From Mucilaginibacter ginsenosidivorans (GTDB lineage Bacteria > Bacteroidota > Bacteroidia > Sphingobacteriales > Sphingobacteriaceae), in the NCBI RefSeq assembly GCF_007971025.1, contig NZ_CP042436.1, forward strand, positions 1,984,001 to 2,048,000: DNA of 64,000 bases, given 5' to 3'. A model generated the notes under the pieces. That model worked only from the letters and a program-made list of their open reading frames with translations, was not told where the DNA came from and did no database searches. The position numbers and the translations under genes were made by a program. Of this stretch, positions 9,720-17,106 are shown piece by piece (within the stretch, counting starts at the first letter, position 1; each line of letters starts with the position of its first letter).

Positions 9720-9748
9720 TGTTGGAGATAAATTGAACATCGAAATCA

Positions 9749-11287
9749 ATGAAATTCACCACTACATCGGGTATCGAAATAAAGGAGGTTTATACCGAAC
9801 CTTCGGGCATGAATGAATTGCCGGGCGAATTCCCGTTTACCCGGGGTATTCAAAAGGACATGTACCGTGGCAGGCCATGGACCATGCGGCAATATGCCGG
9901 CTTTTCGACGGCCGAAGAATCGAATAAGCGTTATCATTACCTGTTGAGCCAGGGCACCATGGGCCTTTCTGTCGCATTCGACCTGCCGACGCAGATCGGC
10001 TATGATTCGGATAACGCCATGGCCGAAGGCGAAGTGGGTAAAGTGGGAGTAGCTATCGACTCGCTGAAAGATATCGAAGTTTTGTTCGATGGTATTCAAT
10101 TGAAGGACATCACCACATCGATGACCATCAATGCTACCGCACCTATATTATTAGCCATGTATATTGCCCTGGCCAAAAAACAGGGCGCCGATCTGAGACA
10201 GCTATCGGGTACCGTACAAAACGATATATTAAAGGAGTATGCCGCCCGGGGCACTTATATTTACCCGCCCGGCCCTTCGATGCGGCTGATAACGGATGTA
10301 TTTGAATACTGCAGCAGGGAAGTGCCTAAGTGGAACACCATTTCCATATCGGGCTACCACATCCGCGAAGCTGGTTCGACAGCAGTACAGGAGCTGGCCT
10401 TTACACTGGCCAATGGTAAGGCTTACCTGCAGGCGGCTATGGAAAAAGGTTTAGACATTAATGTGTTTGCAAAAAGGCTGTCTTTCTTCTTCAACTGTCA
10501 CAATAATTTCTTCGAGGAAATAGCCAAGTTCAGGGCTGCGCGCAGGATGTGGGCAAATATCACCAAACAATTGGGCGCAACCGACCCGGGTGCGCAAAAA
10601 TTACGGTTCCATACCCAAACAGGCGGGTCGACCTTAACGGCCCAGCAGCCGATGAATAATATAGTGAGGGTAACCACCCAGGCGCTTGCGGCTGTGCTTG
10701 GCGGAACGCAATCCCTGCATACCAATGGCTATGACGAGGCCCTGTCGCTACCCACAGAAGCCGCAGCTAAGACCGCCCTGCGGACCCAACAGATCATTGC
10801 GTTTGAAAGCGGGGCAACGGACACGGTCGATCCGCTGGCAGGTTCTTATTTTATCGAATCGCTTACCGACGAATTGGAAAAAGCCGCATACCTATATATA
10901 GATAAGATAGACGCTATGGGCGGCGCGGTGAAGGCCATAGAGCAGGATTATATTCAGCAGGAAATTGCCCGCTCGGCTTATGAATATCAAAGCGAGATAG
11001 AGAATGGAGATCGTGTCATCGTCGGCGTAAATAAATTTACGGAGACCGAAAAGCCGGTCGGGAATGTATTCAGGGTGGATGACTCGATACGCATAACCCA
11101 AAGTGAAAAGCTAAAGGCACTGAAAGCGGGGCGAAATAATAAAGCCGTGGAGGAAGCGCTCGGTAAATTGAAAGACGCGGCCGGCGGAAAGGAGAACCTG
11201 GTGCCACATATATTGACAGCGGTAGAAGCTTATGCAACGCTTGGTGAAATAGCCGACACGCTGCGAAGCGTCTTCGGTGAGTACTGA
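9749..11287 (+). CDS. Acyl-CoA (methylmalonyl-CoA type) mutase large subunit
   Basis: A protein of 512 aa covering the substrate-binding TIM-barrel domain of cobalamin-dependent acyl-CoA mutases ([21 protein letters not shown] near residue 30, [11 protein letters not shown], then [12 protein letters not shown] and [11 protein letters not shown]). The C-terminal B12-binding domain is absent, so it must act with a separate small subunit carrying DxHxxG, as in archaeal MCM and isobutyryl-CoA mutase. That partner is not next to it. Substrate, methylmalonyl-CoA or another branched acyl-CoA, cannot be fixed from sequence. A second mutase of the fused IcmF type lies 47 kb away and also contains the barrel region. 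Confidence 0.88.
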   Translation: MKFTTTSGIEIKEVYTEPSGMNELPGEFPFTRGIQKDMYRGRPWTMRQYAGFSTAEESNKRYHYLLSQGTMGLSVAFDLPTQIGYDSDNAMAEGEVGKVGVAIDSLKDIEVLFDGIQLKDITTSMTINATAPILLAMYIALAKKQGADLRQLSGTVQNDILKEYAARGTYIYPPGPSMRLITDVFEYCSREVPKWNTISISGYHIREAGSTAVQELAFTLANGKAYLQAAMEKGLDINVFAKRLSFFFNCHNNFFEEIAKFRAARRMWANITKQLGATDPGAQKLRFHTQTGGSTLTAQQPMNNIVRVTTQALAAVLGGTQSLHTNGYDEALSLPTEAAAKTALRTQQIIAFESGATDTVDPLAGSYFIESLTDELEKAAYLYIDKIDAMGGAVKAIEQDYIQQEIARSAYEYQSEIENGDRVIVGVNKFTETEKPVGNVFRVDDSIRITQSEKLKALKAGRNNKAVEEALGKLKDAAGGKENLVPHILTAVEAYATLGEIADTLRSVFGEY

Positions 11288-11334
11288 CATTTCATGACAG
11301 GTTTTACCTGACAGCGCATGACAATACGCTGACA
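11285..11334 (+). repeat. Five TGACA repeats downstream of the mutase
   Basis: TGACA occurs at 11285, 11295, 11309, 11319 and 11330, with spacings of 10, 14, 10 and 11 bp, roughly one helical turn. The first copy overlaps the mutase stop codon. No known binding protein is implied. Confidence 0.5.
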
Positions 11335-11718
11335 AAAACTATCGCTAAAAAATTATCCGCCGCAACTACAGAAGTTTAGGTATTAAAGCCTGCTGACACG
11401 CAGGGTTATGGCTCAACAATTGTTGATAACCTAACGTAGAAGGAACGTATATAGGATGATAGGCAGGGTGAAAAGCGGGGAAAAAATAAAAAAGCTGTGT
11501 TTCCGAAGCGTGAGAGTAATTATACCGTGTGCGTGCAAAATATAAGATTTTTATTTCGAAAATTTGCAATAACGGCGGTTAATAAATGATGAAATAATTG
11601 AATAAAAATTTCAAATTTTATTTTTTAAATAGCTTTTTTTTTGAATATTCGATGTTCCGTAGCAGCCCCATTGGAAGCTTGCCTGGGGCTTGTAAATCAA
11701 GATATTAATTGAAACTAT
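11288..11718. other. 431-bp intergenic region upstream of dnaA
   Basis: No gene is supported here. It holds the TGACA cluster, a long imperfect hairpin at 11404-11431 (GGTTAT, then palindrome CAACAATTGTTG, then ATAACC) and a very AT-rich block at about 11535-11650. Two weak DnaA-box-like sites are seen: TTATCCGCC at 11353-11361 and TGTTGATAA at 11421-11429, one mismatch from the reverse consensus. This is suggestive of dnaA autoregulation or of an origin, but the boxes are too few and too degenerate to call oriC. Confidence 0.4.
11664..11690 (+). promoter_or_regulatory. Stem-loop in the dnaA leader
   Basis: AGCCCCA (11664-11670) and TGGGGCT (11684-11690) are perfectly complementary across a 13-base loop, 28 bp before the dnaA start codon. 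No T-run follows, so it is not a standard terminator. It could influence translation or mRNA stability. Confidence 0.5.
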
Positions 11719-13146
11719 ATGGATAAAACTTGTACTACCGTTTGGAACAGCTGCCTTCAGATCATCAAAGACAACATACCGGCCCAGAGCTTTAAAACCT
11801 GGTTCGAGCCGATAAAAGCGCTGAGGATAGAAGGAAGCGTTTTGACGATACAAGTTCCGAGTTTGTTTTTCTACGAATGGCTGGAGGAACATTATGTTGG
11901 CCTTTTGCGTAAAACGATAAAGAAACAACTTGGAGATGATGGTCGCCTGGAATACAACATTGTTGTAGAACAGTCGTCCTCGAGCAAGCCATATACAACA
12001 AATATGCCCTCGAACGGGAACGGTGCCGAATCTAAAAATCAGTCGATGCCCGTGCCTATCTCCATCAATAAGGACATTAAAAATCCTTTTGTAATACCGG
12101 GCTTGAAGAAACTGAATGTAGATCCGCAACTGAACCCTCAGTACACTTTCGAAAATTTCGTAGAGGGCGATTGCAACCGTTTGGCGCGGTCGGCAGGTTA
12201 TGCTGTTGCGGCCAAACCGGGGGGTACTTCATTCAACCCGCTCATGATCTACGGGGGCGTTGGTTTGGGTAAAACTCACCTGGCCCAGGCCATAGGTAAC
12301 GAGATAAGGCAGAAACTACCGGATAAACTGGTATTGTACGTATCGTGCGAAAAGTTTACCCAGCAATTTGTCGACGCACTGAAACACAATAATATTAACG
12401 ACTTTGTGAATTTTTACCAGGCTATCGATGTGCTGATCATGGACGATGTGCACAACTTTGCCGGCAAAGAAAAAACACAGGATTTCTTCTTCCATATATT
12501 CAACCACCTGCATCAGTCGGGCAAGCAGCTGATCATTACGTCAGATAAAGCGCCGAAGGACCTGGCCGGTTTGGAAGAACGCTTGCTATCAAGATTTAAA
12601 TGGGGCCTTTCGGCCGATCTCCAGGTGCCCGACCTGGAGACGCGTATGGCTATCCTTAAAAATAAAATCTACCAGGACGGTATCGACCTGTCGAACGACG
12701 TGGTGGAATATGTTGCTCATAATATCGACAACAACGTACGCGAACTGGAAGGTGCGATGGTTTCCCTGCTGGCACAGTCGACACTGAACCGCAAGGAGAT
12801 TGATTTGAACCTGGCCAAGCAGATGCTGAAGAATTTCGTGAAGAATTCTTCCAAGGAGATATCGATGGAGTACATCCAGAACCTGGTATGCGAATACTTC
12901 GAGGTGCCTATCGAAATGGTGAAATCGCAGACCCGCAAACGTGAAATAGTTCAGGCAAGGCAAATATCCATGTACCTGGCCAAAGCGCACACCAAAAGCT
13001 CACTAAAATCTATTGGCAGTTTCTTTGGGGGCCGCGACCACTCGACAGTGATCTATGCCTGCCAGACAGTTGAGGACCTGATAGATACAGATAAGAAATT
13101 TAAAGGCTACGTTGCCGATATACAGAAGAAATTAAAAATGTCGTAA
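11719..13146 (+). CDS. dnaA: Chromosomal replication initiator DnaA
   Basis: A protein of 475 aa. Domain I (residues about 1-85, with WFEPIKALRIEGSVLTI) binds partner proteins and domain II is a short polar linker. Domain III is the AAA+ ATPase with Walker A GGVGLGKTHLAQ near 175 and Walker B VLIMDDVHNF near 237. Domain IV is the DNA-binding helix-turn-helix with the signature GGRDHSTVIYACQTVEDL at the C-terminus. It binds DnaA boxes and unwinds the origin. The ATG at 11719 follows a structured leader. A strong terminator follows the gene. dnaN, recF and gyrB do not follow, which is common in Bacteroidota. Confidence 0.98.
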   Translation: MDKTCTTVWNSCLQIIKDNIPAQSFKTWFEPIKALRIEGSVLTIQVPSLFFYEWLEEHYVGLLRKTIKKQLGDDGRLEYNIVVEQSSSSKPYTTNMPSNGNGAESKNQSMPVPISINKDIKNPFVIPGLKKLNVDPQLNPQYTFENFVEGDCNRLARSAGYAVAAKPGGTSFNPLMIYGGVGLGKTHLAQAIGNEIRQKLPDKLVLYVSCEKFTQQFVDALKHNNINDFVNFYQAIDVLIMDDVHNFAGKEKTQDFFFHIFNHLHQSGKQLIITSDKAPKDLAGLEERLLSRFKWGLSADLQVPDLETRMAILKNKIYQDGIDLSNDVVEYVAHNIDNNVRELEGAMVSLLAQSTLNRKEIDLNLAKQMLKNFVKNSSKEISMEYIQNLVCEYFEVPIEMVKSQTRKREIVQARQISMYLAKAHTKSSLKSIGSFFGGRDHSTVIYACQTVEDLIDTDKKFKGYVADIQKKLKMS

Positions 13147-13172
13147 CCTACGACCCGCCCACAAAAGTTTGG

Positions 13173-13203
13173 ACGCCGTTGCTTAAAAGTGATGGCGTTT
13201 TTT
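13173..13203 (+). terminator. Terminator of dnaA
   Basis: ACGCC (13173-13177) pairs with GGCGT (13194-13198) and a run of T residues follows. It lies 27 bp after the dnaA stop codon. Confidence 0.75.
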
Positions 13204-13221
13204 GTTGATTGCAAATGAGAC

Positions 13222-13313
13222 TGTCATTTCGACGAGGTACGAGGAGAAATCTTAAACAAGCAGAGTCGTTTATTGTATAGTGTACAAGATTTCTCTCTTC
13301 GTTCGAAATGACA
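13222..13313. repeat. REP-like inverted repeat, TGTCATTTCGA family
   Basis: The left arm 13222-13253 (starting TGTCATTTCGACGAGG and ending GAGAAATCTT) and the right arm 13286-13313 (AAGATTTCTCTC, then CGAAATGACA) are imperfectly complementary around a 32-bp AT-rich centre. I recall elements ending in CATTTCGA and enclosing GAGAAATCTT as abundant in Bacteroidota genomes. It is intergenic between dnaA and a small secreted protein. Confidence 0.75.
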
Positions 13314-13371
13314 ACGATTCAAGATTTTAAGAAATTTTTCTAAATTGAATTGAATTATCAGGCCCTTCACA

Positions 13372-13830
13372 ATGAAAAAATTAATGACCATTTTCCTTTT
13401 CGCCATAAGTTCGCTAACCGCCTATTGCCAAAACGAAAGTGATGCAGTTAAGCGTACCATCAGCAATATGTTCGACGCCATGCGTGCAGGCGACACGGTA
13501 AATTTAAAAAACACTTTGGCCGACCGGTTCCTGATGTATCATGTTAATCCGGCAAAGGATACTACGGGCAATATTATTATTGACAGTAATGCCGAATTTT
13601 TTAAGGGAGTGGAAGCAGCCAGCGGCGGACATTGGGATGAACGGATAACCAATTACGACGACGTTAACATTGCCCATGATGTGGCTATGGTATGGGCGTC
13701 GTACAAGTTTTATATCGGCAGCAAATTCGACCACTGCGGAATAGCGATCATTCAGCTCATAAAAACCGAACGGGACTGGCGGATTGTTTCCATCTTCTCC
13801 ACCACCAAGACGGGCAACTGCCCCGATTAA
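13372..13830 (+). CDS. Secreted NTF2/SnoaL-like (DUF4440-type) protein
   Basis: A protein of 152 aa with a signal peptide (MKKLMTIFLFAISSLTAYC, cleavage near AYCQ). The mature part has the NTF2-like helix-cone pattern, with an N-terminal helix SDAVKRTISNMFDAMRAGD and late beta strands ending in DWRIVSIFSTTK. The fold is used by enzymes and by small-molecule binding proteins, so no reaction can be assigned. Its 3' end overlaps the convergent NUDIX gene by 4 bp. Confidence 0.72.
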   Translation: MKKLMTIFLFAISSLTAYCQNESDAVKRTISNMFDAMRAGDTVNLKNTLADRFLMYHVNPAKDTTGNIIIDSNAEFFKGVEAASGGHWDERITNYDDVNIAHDVAMVWASYKFYIGSKFDHCGIAIIQLIKTERDWRIVSIFSTTKTGNCPD

Positions 13831-14381
13831 AGCACCCCTAATTTCATCAGTCCATAAAATAGTGCCGTGCAATGCATGGCCTGTACGATCTTGTTTTCGG
13901 CAAGGGCTTGTTTTACTTCGTCTATGGTATATTCATAAACAATGATCTCTTCCTGGTCGTCAAGCGTCTGGCCAGTTACTTTTTTGCCGCCCCGGGCAAG
14001 GTAGCTGTAAACCTGGTTATCAGCTGTTGATGGGTTGGAATAAACCGCACAAAGCGGTTCAAAATCGTCGAACTGGTAGCCCGTTTCCTCCAGCAGTTCG
14101 CGGCGCAGGGCTTGTTGCGGGTCCTCGCCTTCGTCCACTACACCGCCGGGTATCTCCAGCGAAACAATGCCAGCCGCGTGCCGGTATTGATGGATCATCA
14201 GCACTTTATTGTCCTCGGTTATAGCAACGCCGTTTACCCAGGTACCATATTCAAGTACATAATAATCTTCAACGATATGGCCGTTGGGCATCTCGCATTT
14301 ATCAATGCGTAAGGTGGCCCATTTGCCTTTATGTATATATTCTGATGAGAGTTTCTTCCAGGTAAGATCGTTTGGATTCAT
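13827..14381 (-). CDS. NUDIX hydrolase, ADP-ribose pyrophosphatase type
   Basis: A protein of 184 aa. The Nudix box GX5EX7REUXEEXGU is complete (GGVVDEGEDP, then RRELLEETGY) at residues about 79-101 and is preceded by the beta-rich VNGVAITEDNKVLMIHQYR typical of ADP-sugar pyrophosphatases. It probably hydrolyses ADP-ribose or related nucleoside diphosphate sugars to AMP plus a sugar phosphate. It is convergent with the NTF2-like gene, with a 4-bp overlap of 3' ends. The exact substrate is unknown. Confidence 0.88.
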   Translation of the reverse strand: MNPNDLTWKKLSSEYIHKGKWATLRIDKCEMPNGHIVEDYYVLEYGTWVNGVAITEDNKVLMIHQYRHAAGIVSLEIPGGVVDEGEDPQQALRRELLEETGYQFDDFEPLCAVYSNPSTADNQVYSYLARGGKKVTGQTLDDQEEIIVYEYTIDEVKQALAENKIVQAMHCTALFYGLMKLGVL

Positions 14382-14383
14382 TT

Positions 14384-14466
14384 ATTGAATGATAGAATGA
14401 CTGAATTATTGCGTTGCTAAAATACTACCAAATTTCAAAATCAGGCATTCAATAATTCAATAATTA
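14384..14466. repeat. ATTGAAT/ATTCAATA degenerate tandem words
   Basis: The spacer between the NUDIX gene and the first TPM gene holds ATTGAAT, GATAGAA, TGACTGA, ATTATTG on one side and two 8-bp ATTCAATA units on the other. The two sides are partly complementary. The last unit touches the stop codon of the TPM gene. Confidence 0.6.
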
Positions 14467-14468
14467 GA

Positions 14469-15275
14469 TCACCAGCTTCCGCTCGATCCGCCGCCGCCAA
14501 AGTCGCCGCCGCCGAAGCCGCCAAAGCCGCCGCCCCCGCTATCTCCGCCGCCTCCGCCAGAGAAACCTCCCCAGCCTCCACCTCCGCTTCCGCGACCGAG
14601 CATACTGCCGGCCAGGAACCACCAGAACGGGCTCGCTCCGCCACGGCTGTCTATGATCTGCCCGCCACCCCCGCGATTACGGAATATGATGATGAGTATA
14701 ACTACCACGATAACGATTAGCGCAAGAATATTGCCGCCCTGTATACCATGCCCCTTCGCCTTTTTGGCAGCCTTATATTCGCCCTTGCTGTACTTGACCA
14801 GGTCGTCCACTGCGGCATTAAGTCCGCCGTAGTAATCGTTACTGCGGAAACGGGGCTTCATGTCGTTCTCGATGATCTCATGCGTAACCACATCGGGTAC
14901 TGCGCCTTCGAGACCATAACCTACCTGTATTGACATTTTACGATCGCCCATGGCAACCAGTATCAGCACGCCGTTGTTCTTGCCTTTTTGGCCTATTTGC
15001 CAACTGCGGGCCACTTTTTGGGTATACTCGTTGATGTCGTATTCGCCTACCGATTTAATAATAAGAATGGCGATCTGCGTAGAAGTAGAATCATCGACAT
15101 TAACCAGCTTGTTTTCAAGCGACTGCTTATCAGCATCCGACAGCGTGTTGGTGTAGTCGGTAACCAGCGTACTTGGTTTGTCGGGCAGTTGCTGCGCAAT
15201 TACCGAAAAGGCGCAAAGCAGCAAGCTGCAAAATATAACGAGCTTTTTGAACATCTTTTTAGGTTTATTTGCCAT
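14469..15275 (-). CDS. TPM-domain protein with glycine-rich tail (YgcG-type)
   Basis: A protein of 268 aa with a signal peptide (residues about 8-27), a TPM domain (about 30-165, with VTDYTNTLSDADKQSLENKL and VGYGLEGAVPD), one membrane helix near 185-203 (LALIVIVVVILIIIF) and a tail of glycine and serine repeats ending GGSSGSW. TPM proteins have been proposed to act in photosystem repair in plants and are otherwise poorly understood in bacteria. It lies in a lemA-TPM-TPM operon and overlaps the upstream TPM gene by 11 bp, which implies coupled expression. Confidence 0.85.
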   Translation of the reverse strand: MANKPKKMFKKLVIFCSLLLCAFSVIAQQLPDKPSTLVTDYTNTLSDADKQSLENKLVNVDDSTSTQIAILIIKSVGEYDINEYTQKVARSWQIGQKGKNNGVLILVAMGDRKMSIQVGYGLEGAVPDVVTHEIIENDMKPRFRSNDYYGGLNAAVDDLVKYSKGEYKAAKKAKGHGIQGGNILALIVIVVVILIIIFRNRGGGGQIIDSRGGASPFWWFLAGSMLGRGSGGGGWGGFSGGGGGDSGGGGFGGFGGGDFGGGGSSGSW

Positions 15276-15699
15276 CCATAAAGGCTATATCGTCCGGCAA
15301 TTCGTTTTTACCGTCAGATTGGTGAGGGAAGAATTTTTGAAGATGCTCGCCGGAAATTTCCAACCCCGCAACAATACCCTCCACCAATTCGCCGTATCTG
15401 AAATGGTTCAGCATTTTTTCCTTCACATCGTCCCAAAAGTTTTCCGGCACCAGCTTATTAAGCCCCCTGTCGCCGATAATTGCGAACTTACGGTCGACCG
15501 TAGCCAGGTAGATCAGCACACCATTACGGAGACGCGTTTTATGCATATCCAGTTGATGGAAGTACCTTGCTGCGCGATCGAGCGGGTCCTCGCTGCATGT
15601 CTTTTCGATACAGATACGTATCTGGCCCGACGTGTTCCGCTCAGCGTCTTCGATCGCCTTACGGATACGCAGCTGCTCTTCTTCATTAAATATAGCCAT
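15265..15699 (-). CDS. Small soluble TPM-domain protein
   Basis: A protein of 144 aa that is essentially one TPM domain, without a signal peptide or membrane segment. It has the EEEQLRIRKAIEDAERNTSGQI start, the RNGVLIYLATVDRKFAIIGDRG core, and VPENFWDDVKEKM. It is the middle gene of the operon (lemA upstream, YgcG-type gene downstream with an 11-bp overlap). Pairing of a soluble and a membrane TPM protein with LemA is common in Bacteroidota. Its function is unknown. Confidence 0.85.
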   Translation of the reverse strand: MAIFNEEEQLRIRKAIEDAERNTSGQIRICIEKTCSEDPLDRAARYFHQLDMHKTRLRNGVLIYLATVDRKFAIIGDRGLNKLVPENFWDDVKEKMLNHFRYGELVEGIVAGLEISGEHLQKFFPHQSDGKNELPDDIAFMDGK

Positions 15700-15702
15700 G
15701 GC

Positions 15703-15790
15703 TTAATAATTGAATTAATGAATTATTGAATTATCGAATATAGGCCGAAAGTTTGACCTGCCCTTCAATAACTCAATAATACAATAATTA
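15703..15790. repeat. 8-bp period repeats between the TPM and lemA genes
   Basis: The left block (15703-15742) reads TTAATAAT, TGAATTAA, TGAATTAT, TGAATTAT, CGAATATA. The right block (15764-15790) reads TTCAATAA, CTCAATAA, TACAATAA, TTA. The blocks are complementary in sense, so the operon spacer can fold into a long AT-rich hairpin. The right block provides the stop codon of lemA. Confidence 0.7.
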
Positions 15791-16378
15791 AAACTTAACA
15801 GACGGCGCTTTCTCTGAACCTGCCTCAGCCTGGAAGCTGCCTTTTGGCTGGAAGCCGGTCATGTTAGCGATAATGTTGCCCGGGAACGAACGTATTTTGG
15901 TATTATAATCCTGTACAGCATTGTTGAAATCCATACGCGATACCTTAATGCGGTTCTCGGTCCCTTCAAGCTGGGCCTGCAAAGCGCTAAAGTTGTCGTT
16001 TGCTTTTAGCTCGGGATATTTCTCCGACGCCACAAGCAGGCGGCCTAAAGCGGTGCTTAACTGCCCCTGTGCAGCCTGGAATTTTTGAATGGCGGCAGGG
16101 TCGAGTTTGGTCGGATCTACCTGGATAGAAGTGGCGCGGGCGCGGGCATTGGTTACATCAACCAAAGTGCTCTTTTCAAAATTAGCGGCGCCTTTTACGG
16201 TTTCCACCAGGTTCGGGATCAGGTCGGCACGGCGCTGGTAATCGGCCTGTACCGTTCCCCACTTAGCTTTCACTGTTTCATCAAGCGCCACCATCTTATT
16301 GTAGCTGGAAACGCCGCCACAGCCACCTATTAAAAGGATAAATAAAATTACGCCTATAACAATATACGAAGTTTTCAT
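15788..16378 (-). CDS. lemA: LemA family protein
   Basis: A protein of 196 aa with an N-terminal membrane segment (residues about 5-20, IVIGVILFILLIGGCGG) and the helical LemA domain (VKAKWGTVQADYQRRADLIPNLVETVKG, then FNNAVQDYNTKIRSFPGN). The IGGCGG sequence could also serve as a lipobox. LemA proteins are linked to membrane stress and have no proven enzyme activity. First gene of the lemA-TPM-TPM operon. Confidence 0.93.
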   Translation of the reverse strand: MKTSYIVIGVILFILLIGGCGGVSSYNKMVALDETVKAKWGTVQADYQRRADLIPNLVETVKGAANFEKSTLVDVTNARARATSIQVDPTKLDPAAIQKFQAAQGQLSTALGRLLVASEKYPELKANDNFSALQAQLEGTENRIKVSRMDFNNAVQDYNTKIRSFPGNIIANMTGFQPKGSFQAEAGSEKAPSVKF

Positions 16379-16497
16379 GTTTTTTAATTCTAATTGATTT
16401 TTCAGTTGAATTTACAACTTTGATTACAAAACCTATACCGTTGTTACAAATTCTTATTGTGTTTGCCACTCTGTCATTAAAATGGACGCCCATCAGG

Positions 16498-16911
16498 TCA
16501 ATCAAGCGCCATAAAAGTCAGCTCTTTGACGCCCTGTTTCCATATGTCTTCGCCCAGTTGTTTGAGCAAGGGCATATCCTCGTCAAAAACCTTCGCAAAA
16601 ATATTGCAGCAATCAAGTCCTTTGCCCTCGCCGTAATAAATGCCCATGCAATCAGCAGTTTTGGTACGGGCCGGTTTCATCGGCCCGTAAACTACTTCGC
16701 CGGGCTCAGTAAATACCGACGCATTTTCCTGGATGATATCCAGTTCGGGAGCGTTATCGATCCATATCTCCTGTCCCGAAACTCTTGCATGCATGAAAGT
16801 ACGTGTAAATGGCAGCAGGGCAGCGAACGCACGGCAGGTTACAGGGGCATCAGCATAGAACCTGAAGCGGATGGCGTTATTGTTTGTTGTTGTTATTTGA
16901 AAGCCGGTCAT
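16498..16911 (-). CDS. Cyclophilin-like fold protein, DUF3830 family
   Basis: A protein of 137 aa. The pattern of DUF3830 is visible: an early strand, ADAPVTCRAFAALLPF, the FMHARVSGQEIW segment, then PGEVVYGP and CCNIFAKV near the C-terminus. These proteins share the cyclophilin-like barrel but have no established activity. It lies alone between lemA and the GH92 gene. The stop codon is at 16498-16500. Confidence 0.6.
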   Translation of the reverse strand: MTGFQITTTNNNAIRFRFYADAPVTCRAFAALLPFTRTFMHARVSGQEIWIDNAPELDIIQENASVFTEPGEVVYGPMKPARTKTADCMGIYYGEGKGLDCCNIFAKVFDEDMPLLKQLGEDIWKQGVKELTFMALD

Positions 16912-17106
16912 AAGTTTATCAGTCGATACTTGTTTTGCACAAGCAGGGTTGCTTCAAAGTTACGCCCTGGACGCCAAAATTCATCAGGCTCCTTACAGTT
17001 GTTTCGCAAGTGTGGTGCACAACGTATGAAATCGGATTGCAACAATCCGCTCACAAAAACAATAAAGCAATCCAACAATAAAGCAATACGGCTATATTTG
17101 AAGCCG

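Noticed and set aside
11353..11429. Chromosomal origin upstream of dnaA
   Set aside because: Only two DnaA-box-like sites, each imperfect; kept only as a candidate region.
16420..17106. Open frame extending the GH92 gene upstream by 229 codons
   Set aside because: It runs antisense to the DUF3830 gene, has no protein-like sequence, and a clear signal peptide begins at 17107.
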